This document shows, in pieces, positions 16,787 through 22,931 of a DNA stretch of 22,931 nt. Each line of letters starts with the position of its first letter. Position 1 is the first letter of the stretch. The stretch comes from an uncultured Bacteroidales bacterium (GTDB taxonomy: Bacteria; Bacteroidota; Bacteroidia; Bacteroidales; Paludibacteraceae), in contig CALCUH010000037.1 in assembly GCA_937907165.1 (NCBI GenBank), positions 1-22,931 on the forward strand, given 5' to 3'. Position numbers and translations under genes: made by a program. The notes under the pieces are model-generated. The model had not been told where the DNA came from. It did not search any database and saw only the letters and a program-made list of their open reading frames with translations.

Positions 16787-17593
16787 ATGATAGTTACGCC
16801 CAAGAAATCTCTCGGGCAACACTTTTTGAAGGATCAAAACATTGCTCGGGCAATTGCTGAAAGTTTAGACGTGAAGTCTCCCACAAGGGTGTTGGAGATA
16901 GGTCCCGGTATGGGGGTCTTAACCCAATATTTATTGCAGAATGAGCTTATTGACCTCAAAGTTGTGGAACTGGATTCAGAATCCGTTGACTACCTGAACA
17001 TTAATTTTCCTGCCTTGCAAGGTCGTATTTTAGCGGAGGATTTCCTCAAGTTGGATTTAAATAAGGTTTATCCGGAAGGTGATTTCTATGTCATCGGAAA
17101 TTATCCGTATAATATTTCCAGCCAGATATTTTTCAAGGTGCTTGAACACCGCGACCGTATTCCGGTTTGTTCCGGCATGATCCAGAAGGAGGTGGCCGAA
17201 CGTATGGCTTCCAAGCCAGGCTGTAAGGCTTATGGCATTTTAAGTGTCCTGATGCAGGCATTTTATGATATTGAATACCTATTCACTGTGCATGAGTTCG
17301 TTTTCGACCCTCCACCCAAGGTGAAGTCCGCGGTTATCCGTATGCGCAGGAATGGTGTGAGTTCTCTTGGTTGCGATGAACCGTTGTTCGTCCGTGTCGT
17401 CAAGACCGCTTTCAACCAACGTAGAAAGATGTTGCGTAATTCGTTGCAGACCCTTTTGGGTAAGGACAACCCGGTCTTCTCCGAGACCGTTTTCACAAAA
17501 CGTCCGGAACAGTTGAGTGTCGCCGATTTCGTCGATTTGACGAATCTGGTGGAAAAAACGATGCCGAAGGATTCGGCTAACGCAAATCTGTAA
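16787..17593 (+). CDS. rsmA: 16S rRNA (adenine1518-N6/adenine1519-N6)-dimethyltransferase
   Basis: RsmA (KsgA) uses S-adenosylmethionine to dimethylate two adjacent adenines near the 3' end of 16S rRNA, a late check in 30S assembly. The 268-residue length is normal. The N-terminus MIVTPKKSLGQHFLKD is diagnostic. SAM motif I is EIGPGMGVLT (Glu37, Gly39, Gly41, Gly43), and the catalytic NxPY-type motif is NYPYNIS (105-111; NLPY in many homologues). The C-terminal region has the expected PPPKVKSAVIRM and FNQRRKMLRNSL. The ATG at 16787 is chosen over the upstream TTG. The corA start follows the stop after six bases. Confidence 0.97.
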   Translation: MIVTPKKSLGQHFLKDQNIARAIAESLDVKSPTRVLEIGPGMGVLTQYLLQNELIDLKVVELDSESVDYLNINFPALQGRILAEDFLKLDLNKVYPEGDFYVIGNYPYNISSQIFFKVLEHRDRIPVCSGMIQKEVAERMASKPGCKAYGILSVLMQAFYDIEYLFTVHEFVFDPPPKVKSAVIRMRRNGVSSLGCDEPLFVRVVKTAFNQRRKMLRNSLQTLLGKDNPVFSETVFTKRPEQLSVADFVDLTNLVEKTMPKDSANANL

Positions 17594-17599
17594 TACACA

Positions 17600-18565
17600 A
17601 TGGATAATAACAATAAACAACAGGTACGCTTATTCTATTTTGAGAATGGTCGGCTCAAGATAGCGAGGGATATCTCCGTGCTGAAGGAGATTCCTTTGAG
17701 CAATTTCGTGTGGATCGATTTGAACCATGTGGCGCCTGATACGGAGTCCCAGCTGGAGCAATTCCTGAAAATCTATATTCAAGAGGAGGAGGAGATGGAA
17801 GAGATCGAGATGTCTTCCCGTTTCATCGAGACGGAGGACACCTTGGTGGCTAACGCCAGTTTCTTGCTCGACTCCTACGAGAAGGAGACGGTCTCATTTA
17901 TTTTGAAGAATGGTATATTGGTTTCCGTCCGTGAAAACGATTATCTGAAATCTTTCAACGATACGGTGAAGAAGCTCTTCGCCAACCCGCGAAACTATCC
18001 GACAGGCTTCCACATCTTCGTGGCGCTGCTGGAGACTCGTGTGGAATATGACGCTGACATGATTGAGGAGGCTACACTTGATATTACCAAGTTGAGCCAG
18101 ACTTTGACGGTGGCGGAGGATGTCGATGAGAACATATTGTTGGAAATCAAGAACATGCAGGAGCGTGTCATGCACTTGCGTGAGAACGTGGTGGATAAGC
18201 ATCGCGTCGTCTCCAGTATTCTCCGAAGCGATCTTCTTCCGCAGGAGTTGGTGCCTCGCTTGAATATGGTGATCAAAGATATCAACTCTCTTGTGGAGCA
18301 TATCAAATTTGGTTTCGATCGTCTGGACTACTTGCAGGATACCTTCCTCGGTTTGGTAAACATCGAGCAGAATAAGATCATCAAGATATTTACCTTGGTT
18401 TCTGTGATATTTACGCCGCCGACCTTGATAGCGAGCATTTATGGCATGAATTTCGACTTCATGCCGGAACTGCATTGGCAGTTCGGTTATCCTTTGGCGA
18501 TCGTCTCCATGATTTTGGTGGGCGCCGGTGTCGTCATTTGGTTTAAAAAGAAAAATTGGTTGTAA
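17600..18565 (+). CDS. corA: CorA-type magnesium transporter
   Basis: This pentameric inner-membrane channel carries Mg2+ and possibly Co2+ or Ni2+. The 321-residue protein has an N-terminal cytoplasmic alpha/beta domain, a long helical stalk (about 160-260) and two C-terminal membrane helices (about 265-285 and 296-314). The pore signature YGMNFDFMPE is intact, with Gly-Met-Asn at 282-284. The basic C-terminus (WFKKKNWL) stays in the cytoplasm. The gene lies six bases after rsmA and 17 bases before obg, so it is probably cotranscribed with both. The bacterial CorA set includes Zn2+-exporting relatives (ZntB), so the metal is not certain from sequence. Confidence 0.95.
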   Translation: MDNNNKQQVRLFYFENGRLKIARDISVLKEIPLSNFVWIDLNHVAPDTESQLEQFLKIYIQEEEEMEEIEMSSRFIETEDTLVANASFLLDSYEKETVSFILKNGILVSVRENDYLKSFNDTVKKLFANPRNYPTGFHIFVALLETRVEYDADMIEEATLDITKLSQTLTVAEDVDENILLEIKNMQERVMHLRENVVDKHRVVSSILRSDLLPQELVPRLNMVIKDINSLVEHIKFGFDRLDYLQDTFLGLVNIEQNKIIKIFTLVSVIFTPPTLIASIYGMNFDFMPELHWQFGYPLAIVSMILVGAGVVIWFKKKNWL

Positions 18566-18582
18566 ACGAATAATTTATAGCT

Positions 18583-19701
18583 ATGGCTGAAACGAACTTT
18601 GTCGATTATGTGAAGATTTATTGCCGCTCGGGTAAGGGTGGCGCGGGCTCCGCACATTTGCGCCGTGAGAAGTACATTCCGAAGGGTGGTCCCGACGGTG
18701 GTGACGGAGGTCGTGGTGGTCATATCATCTTGCGTGGTAATAAGGATTATTGGACGTTGATTCACTTGAAGTTCGAACGTCATGTGATGGCGGGAAATGG
18801 TGAGAATGGCGGACAAAGCCGTAGTTTCGGCGCAGACGGTGAGGATAAAATCATTGAGGTGCCTTGCGGAACAGTGGTCTATGATGCGGATAACGGGAAG
18901 TTCCTTTGTGACATTACGTCTGACGGTCAGGAGGTGATTCTTCTGAAAGGTGGGCGTGGTGGCTTGGGTAACTGGCATTTCAAAACCGCTACGAACCAAA
19001 CGCCTCGTTTCGCTCAACCGGGCGAGCCTGCCATCGAGAAGAACGTTATCCTTGAATTGAAGGTTTTGGCGGACGTCGGTCTTGTGGGCTTCCCTAATGC
19101 GGGAAAATCGACGCTGCTCTCTTCCGTCTCTTCCGCTAAGCCTAAAATCGCTAACTATCCTTTCACGACGTTGGAGCCTAATTTGGGTATTGTCGCCTAT
19201 CGCGACCAAAAGTCCTTCGCCATGGCGGATATCCCGGGTATTATTGAGGGCGCATCCGAGGGTAAAGGACTCGGATTACGTTTCTTAAGGCATATTGAGC
19301 GTAACGCTATTTTGCTCTTCCTTATCCCTGCCGATTCGGAGGATATCTTGAAAGAGTATGAAATCTTGCTGAACGAGTTGGAACAGTATAATCCGGAATT
19401 GTTGGAGAAACAGCGTATTTTGGGTATCTCAAAAAGCGACATGCTGGATGAGGAGATGATGGAGGGTATCCGCAAGACGTTGCCACAGGATGTGCCGAGT
19501 CTCTTCTTCTCTTCCATCACAGGTTTCGGTCTGACGGAACTAAAAGACCTTATCTGGAATGAGTTGAGTAAGGATGTGGATCGCCATATGACCATGACTC
19601 ACCGCTCTATGGAGGTGGATGATACGGAGGATGATGAGGATGAGGAGATTGAACTCGACGGTGATGATCTTGAGTTAGATTGGGAAGATGAAATAAAGTA
19701 A
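18583..19701 (+). CDS. obg: Ribosome-associated GTPase Obg/CgtA
   Basis: Obg is an essential GTPase that binds the 50S subunit and links ribosome assembly to nutrient status. The Gly-rich Obg fold occupies about 1-158 (KGGPDGGDGGRGGH; FGADGEDKIIEVPCGTVV). The G domain has G1 GFPNAGKST (169-177), switch-region TTLEPN, G3 DIPG, G4 SKSD (in place of NKxD, as I recall for Bacteroidota) and G5 SSITGFG. Instead of a full OCT domain there is a short tail of about 37 residues, very rich in Asp and Glu from about residue 346. The 372-residue length is slightly short for the family. It lies 17 bases after corA and 14 bases before the next gene. Confidence 0.97.
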   Translation: MAETNFVDYVKIYCRSGKGGAGSAHLRREKYIPKGGPDGGDGGRGGHIILRGNKDYWTLIHLKFERHVMAGNGENGGQSRSFGADGEDKIIEVPCGTVVYDADNGKFLCDITSDGQEVILLKGGRGGLGNWHFKTATNQTPRFAQPGEPAIEKNVILELKVLADVGLVGFPNAGKSTLLSSVSSAKPKIANYPFTTLEPNLGIVAYRDQKSFAMADIPGIIEGASEGKGLGLRFLRHIERNAILLFLIPADSEDILKEYEILLNELEQYNPELLEKQRILGISKSDMLDEEMMEGIRKTLPQDVPSLFFSSITGFGLTELKDLIWNELSKDVDRHMTMTHRSMEVDDTEDDEDEEIELDGDDLELDWEDEIK

Positions 19702-19715
19702 AGTAAAATAGGAAT

Positions 19716-20681
19716 ATGGATATCGGACCTCGTCTTTTTTTTAAAATCCTAGGGATTATCGTTGTATTGTTGGTCTCTTGGTATTATAAAACTAAAAAAT
19801 CTGATGATGAGAAGGATGATCCCGAAGATCAGTTTGATGATCATACGCAGGAGATTTTCATGGGAAAATCGTTGTCCGTCGAGACAGAATCTGTTCCGTC
19901 GGTTGATGATAATTTGAATTTTCAATATGTGGATGCCTATGGCGGTGACACAGATGATCTGAAGGTTCGTCTCGCCCAATTCTTGGGTTGCCCATGCCTT
20001 TATTTGCCGCCATGTGAGAGTGTGGCGGATATCATCGAGTTTTATGAGAATCAACGGAAAACGGCGGGCAAATTTACTGTTCCTTTGCTAATTGGGGTAA
20101 ATCAGGAGTTGTATGACACGATGTGCCACAATGCCGACCCCGAGTTCGTCTCTTGGGAACGTTCGGAAGAGCAGGTGCTCCAATTTAGGGAATCAATTTT
20201 GTCAAGGAAGGTTAAAAAGGGTAGTGGTGAGGATTATCTCTTGAACAGAGGGTATAAATCTGATCTTATGGAGTTATTACCTCAGAGTAATGGCAAGTTC
20301 GGTCTTGGTCAGATGGCGGATCTTTTGATAGATCCAAGTACGGAAAAGACTGTTCCTCTTTTGTTGGCTCAAATCCCTGTGGATGAGGCATGGAAAGTCT
20401 TTGCGTGGGCTCCTTGTTCGGGTAATTTGGATCTGTCATTGGACGATCTTCTCTCTGTGGCGTGTTATTGGAAGTTTGTCTATTCTGCTGTCCCGATGGC
20501 GATACTGAATCCTTCCACGATTTTTTTCTATGTGACGGATATGGAGAAGGTTGAGGGTAAATCCCAAAGAATACTTTGTGAACATAGGACGATTTGTCCG
20601 AATTTGTCAAGTGAAAAAGATTTGTCTTTCTATTTGTATATGCTTGAGAATTTGAATGTTTGGACATTCAAAAATTCATAA
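19716..20681 (+). CDS. Membrane-anchored DUF4253-like protein
   Basis: The 321-residue protein has one N-terminal hydrophobic helix (FFKILGIIVVLLVSWYY, about 8-24) followed by KTKK and a very acidic stretch, which suggests an anchor with the rest in the cytoplasm. A middle region (about 80-200) is unrecognised. The C-terminal part (about 213-320) resembles DUF4253: a PVDEAWKVFAWAPCSGNLD segment, then LLSVACYWKFVYSAVPMAIL, then a strand, and finally CEHRTICPN. This fits the family's order of Trp-rich strand, nucleotide-like helix with Tyr-Trp, and terminal Cys-Pro region. I made the match from memory of the family pattern, without a search. DUF4253 has no established function. The gene is 14 bases after obg and is followed at once by a strong hairpin, so it appears to be the last gene of the rsmA-corA-obg transcript. 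Confidence 0.75.
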   Translation: MDIGPRLFFKILGIIVVLLVSWYYKTKKSDDEKDDPEDQFDDHTQEIFMGKSLSVETESVPSVDDNLNFQYVDAYGGDTDDLKVRLAQFLGCPCLYLPPCESVADIIEFYENQRKTAGKFTVPLLIGVNQELYDTMCHNADPEFVSWERSEEQVLQFRESILSRKVKKGSGEDYLLNRGYKSDLMELLPQSNGKFGLGQMADLLIDPSTEKTVPLLLAQIPVDEAWKVFAWAPCSGNLDLSLDDLLSVACYWKFVYSAVPMAILNPSTIFFYVTDMEKVEGKSQRILCEHRTICPNLSSEKDLSFYLYMLENLNVWTFKNS

Positions 20682-20682
20682 T

Positions 20683-20715
20683 GGATATCAAGCCCTTTTT
20701 CGGGGCATGATATCC
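20683..20715 (+). terminator. Strong hairpin after the DUF4253-like gene
   Basis: GGATATCA (20683-20690) pairs fully with TGATATCC (20708-20715). After one A-A mismatch, GCCC (20692-20695) pairs with GGGC (20703-20706) around a 7-base loop. That gives 12 base pairs, starting two bases after the stop codon. The following TAATCTTACTTTCTC is T-rich but not a continuous U-tract. It is a likely transcription end or 3' stabiliser for the obg transcript. Confidence 0.65.
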
Positions 20716-21008
20716 TAATCTTACTTTCTCATGGTGTGGAAGTGTGATTTTATTCGATTTTCTTGTTGATTCGATAATAAAAGACGTTTCCTTTCTTGTT
20801 TTTGTAATTTTCTCCTTAAAAAAAAAGGTCGAGAATGTTGTATATTTCAAATAAAAAAATTATATTAGTGTAAACGATAGTTGATAACGATGTTTGGATG
20901 ATGTTATAGCTGATGATTAGATGAATTGAAAGATGGGCAATGTATGACGTTTGTATGTGATGGCGACTTCAGAAGAAGTCCCCATAGTAAATGTTTCTAA
21001 AGTTTATG
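20716..21008 (+). other. Intergenic leader region upstream of the GLUG lipoprotein
   Basis: This AT-rich stretch has no gene I can support. It contains a run of nine A residues (20818-20826) and, near its 3' end, a hairpin: GACTTC (20965-20970), loop AGAA, GAAGTC (20975-20980), extended by GG/CC across a C-C mismatch (20962-20983). The hairpin lies about 26 bases before a Shine-Dalgarno sequence and may be in the 5' leader. No convincing TTTG/TAnnTTTG promoter was found; near matches such as TATATTTC lack a -33 partner. Confidence 0.5.
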
Positions 21009-21015
21009 AAAGGAG
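21009..21015 (+). promoter_or_regulatory. Shine-Dalgarno sequence deciding the lipoprotein start
   Basis: AAAGGAG lies seven bases before the ATG at 21023. It is a strong Shine-Dalgarno match, uncommon in Bacteroidota and unlike the other genes here. It supports this ATG over in-frame starts 24 or 21 codons upstream, which would bury the signal peptide. Confidence 0.6.
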
Positions 21016-21022
21016 ACCGATT

Positions 21023-22261
21023 ATGAATACGAATAAGTTTATATTTCCGATAGTGTTATTAGGAATTGTGTCATCTTTTTTTTCTTGTACAGATGACAAA
21101 GGTAACGTTTTGGAAGACGGAATGGATCGTGTGTCTGACAATGTGGCACCGGAAGTGTTCTACCATTGCATGATTTCGAATGCGGACGAATTGTTTGCTT
21201 TCGCGCAGCGGGTAAATGGTGGCGAGGTGAACTTGAATGCACGATTGATGAATGATATTGAAATCACAAATCTAGAATGGACCCCAATCGCACATAAGGC
21301 TGCTCTTGCTGCTATGCAGGCGGAGGGTAAGTATGAGTCTGCCTATAATGGTATATTCAACGGAAACGGACATCGAATCGTCGGAATGAAAATAACTGGC
21401 GAAGAGAATGATGCGGCCGCATTTGTCGGTATGTTGGGTCCTTCGGGTATCATACAAAATGTGAATTTCACCGATTTGAATGTGAAAGCTGGTAGTGGTG
21501 TCGCCGCTATATGCGCATTCAATCAAGGTCAGTTGATCTCTTGTGCTTCTGTTTCGGGTACGGTTTCGGGTTCCGCTGATGTGTCCGGTGTCTGCGCCTA
21601 CAATTACGGATTGATCAAACATAGTTTCAATCAGGGTATTGTTAAGGCTGATGAGTATGCTGCAGGTATTTGCGCTGAAAACAAGTTGGGTTTGATCGTG
21701 GAGTGTGAGAATGTGGGTGAAGTGGTCGGACTGCATGAGGGCGCCTCTGGCGGTATCGCTTGCGTGAACGAACATTATGTGGTCAATTGCAAGAACTCAG
21801 GAAAAGTGAGAGCGGGCTTTACCGACGAGGGTGTCGGCGGCATCTGCGCACAGAATCGAGCTTATATTTATAATTGCGTGAATGCGGGTGTTGTTGAAGG
21901 CGGAATGAATTCTGTCGGTGGAATATGCGGAAAACTTTATGGCGAAAATCGTGCGGAAATTCGTAATTGCGTCTCTTCTGGTGCTGTTCAGCCCGTGAAG
22001 AAAGAGAATGTCGGCGCTATTTGCGGATGGGCGAGCGGTTCATGTGAACTTGTGAATTGCTATTATGCGCCTGAGACTAGCCAAATCGTCGATGTTTTGG
22101 GTGGTCAGCCTGCCAATTCCTCCACGATGTGCACCTCTGTTCGCGCATACTTGAATGAGTGGGTCGATGAAAAGGGTGAGTTCTTCATCTCGACTTTGCG
22201 CGGACGTTATCCGATTCGCCTCTCCACTTGGAAGGCGGAGAATAGGGAATTGACTTTTTAA
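21023..22261 (+). CDS. Surface lipoprotein with GLUG-like beta-helix repeats
   Basis: The product is 412 residues from the Met at 21023. A lipoprotein signal (FIFPIVLLGIVSSFFSC) puts the lipidated Cys at residue 22. The following Thr-Asp-Asp-Lys resembles the Bacteroidota lipoprotein export signal, so the protein is probably displayed on the cell surface. After a globular N-terminal part (about 40-150, with NGIFNGNGHRIVGMKI) comes a repetitive region (about 150-345) with recurrent blocks such as VSGVCAYNYGLI, AAGICAENKLG, VGGICAQNRAYIYNC and VGGICGKLYG. These match the GLUG motif, typical of right-handed beta-helix adhesins and peptidases. No catalytic motif is visible, so binding or adhesion is the likely role, but this is inference. 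The gene lies between obg and the pgeF remnant. Confidence 0.88.
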   Translation: MNTNKFIFPIVLLGIVSSFFSCTDDKGNVLEDGMDRVSDNVAPEVFYHCMISNADELFAFAQRVNGGEVNLNARLMNDIEITNLEWTPIAHKAALAAMQAEGKYESAYNGIFNGNGHRIVGMKITGEENDAAAFVGMLGPSGIIQNVNFTDLNVKAGSGVAAICAFNQGQLISCASVSGTVSGSADVSGVCAYNYGLIKHSFNQGIVKADEYAAGICAENKLGLIVECENVGEVVGLHEGASGGIACVNEHYVVNCKNSGKVRAGFTDEGVGGICAQNRAYIYNCVNAGVVEGGMNSVGGICGKLYGENRAEIRNCVSSGAVQPVKKENVGAICGWASGSCELVNCYYAPETSQIVDVLGGQPANSSTMCTSVRAYLNEWVDEKGEFFISTLRGRYPIRLSTWKAENRELTF

Positions 22262-22277
22262 TCGGTTGTAAAGATAT

Positions 22278-22560
22278 ATGTTTGCCGAATTAAGCGACAA
22301 ATGTGGCGTGACCACCTTTTTCACCGACCGTGAAGGCGGGGTGAGCAAGGGTGGTTACGCCTCTTTTAATTTAGGCCTCTTCTCGGGAGATACCCGGGTG
22401 GACGTTGAACGTAATAGGGCGCTTCTTTGCGAGGCGCTGCATATTCCTTTACGAAATTTAGTGGTACCCAATGAGGTGCATGGAAACAGGGTGATGGCGC
22501 TGACGGAAGAGTCTCTCCTGATTCCGGAAGAGGAGCGTGACGGTTTGACGACTGTGACGA
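22278..22560 (+). pseudogene. pgeF: 5' part of pgeF (polyphenol oxidase/YfiH family), interrupted
   Basis: PgeF (YfiH) is a zinc-dependent enzyme reported to correct misincorporated peptidoglycan precursors; the family is also annotated as laccase-like or purine nucleosidase. Residues 1-94 are a good match: TDREGGVSKGGYASFNLGL, then VERNRALLCEAL, and VVPNEVHGNRV with the conserved zinc-ligand His68. After DGLTTVT the expected Gly-Val/Ile-Asp-Ala-Leu, the TADC motif and HAGWRG never appear, although the reading frame stays open to a stop at 22859. About two thirds of a normal 270-residue protein is missing, including the remaining zinc ligands, so this copy cannot be active as read. The cause may be an insertion, a rearrangement or an assembly join at about 22560. 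The start ATG lies 16 bases after the lipoprotein stop. Confidence 0.8.
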
Positions 22561-22931
22561 AGATGGATGTATTCTATGCATTTATGAATTGGAATGCCGA
22601 CTTTACGGTTGAATTCAGTGAAGCAGTCGATATGGATTCGGTTGGCCTTGCCGGAAGTTATAGCGGAAGGGCATTTGCCTTTGAATTCGGAGCTTTTAAA
22701 TATAATATTGAAGATTCCAATGCAGAAAGAAGGGAGCGAAATACAATGATGAGAAGCAGAAAACTCGTCACCTGCAAGCGGAGAATGACTTCTTTAGGAG
22801 TGAGAGCGACCGCTTCCGAAAGGATTTGTACAATCATGTTGTTAGACATCGACAATTGAGCGAGAAATCAAGCAAGAAGCTGAGCAAGGCAAGTTCTTAC
22901 ATCAATCATCTTGAAAAGTTGCTCAAAGACA
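22561..22931 (+). other. Unrelated open reading frame after the pgeF junction, running off the window
   Basis: From about 22563 the pgeF frame continues with natural-looking codons (MDVFYAFMNWNADF, then GLAGSYSGRAFAFEFGAFKY) to about 22726. From there the better coding frame is the -1 frame, which stays open to the window edge and encodes a charged helical segment with ENDFFRSESDRFRKDLYNHV and LSKASSYINHLEKLLKD. One extra A in the AAA run at 22726-22728 would join the two into one protein. The -1 frame has no ATG of its own after its in-frame TGA at 22709-22711. Frequent AGC, AGA and CGA codons differ from the neighbouring genes. I do not recognise the product; a mobile-element protein is one possibility. 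Confidence 0.5.

Noticed and set aside
20668..20850. A 60-codon minus-strand open frame in the gap after the DUF4253-like gene
   Set aside because: It spans the terminator-like hairpin, is low in complexity (Lys, Thr, Phe) and has no start signals.
22658..22855. A 65-codon hydrophobic minus-strand open frame at the right end
   Set aside because: The plus strand has more natural codon use, and I found no promoter or ribosome-binding site for this frame.

Overview
The window looks like chromosomal DNA from a member of the Bacteroidales (phylum Bacteroidota). The reasons are: promoters of the TTTG-(19-22 bp)-TAnnTTTG type before several genes, mostly without Shine-Dalgarno sequences; a type IX secretion (T9SS) C-terminal sorting domain on a CotH-type protein; a DUF5686/CarboxypepD_reg outer-membrane protein; a GBE1-like glycogen branching enzyme of the kind found in Bacteroidales; and a surface-lipoprotein signal of the Cys-x-Asp-Asp type. 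I cannot name the genus. I saw no rRNA, tRNA, CRISPR array or complete insertion sequence.

Layout from left to right. (1) Positions 1-1711: a heptamer tandem repeat abuts a -7 promoter box and a gene for a protein made of two tandem copies of a FISUMP-like module. (2) 1755-4784, minus strand: a large secreted CotH-kinase/lamin-tail protein with a textbook promoter. (3) 4984-8546: ribonuclease Z (TTG start), then a DUF5686 outer-membrane protein, each with its own promoter candidate. (4) 8667-13343: glycogen branching enzyme, a long-form NfeD serine protease and an M16 zinc peptidase, probably one transcript; the last two genes overlap. (5) 13378-16559, minus strand: a flippase-like membrane protein and a TPR protein, coupled by an ATGA overlap. 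(6) 16787-20681: rsmA, corA, obg and a membrane-anchored DUF4253-like protein, tightly spaced and closed by a strong hairpin. (7) 21023-22261: a surface lipoprotein with GLUG-like beta-helix repeats. (8) 22278 to the right edge: the first third of pgeF (polyphenol oxidase/YfiH family), which then changes abruptly into unrelated sequence.

Most of the window is ordinary housekeeping: tRNA 3' processing, glycogen branching, 16S rRNA dimethylation, Mg2+ transport and ribosome assembly. The accessory parts are the two ends and the obg-pgeF interval. The most promising observations are the repeat-flanked, internally duplicated protein at the left end; the DUF4253-like and GLUG lipoprotein genes between obg and pgeF; and the pgeF junction at about 22560, beyond which an open frame with possible coiled-coil character runs off the window after an apparent one-base frame change.
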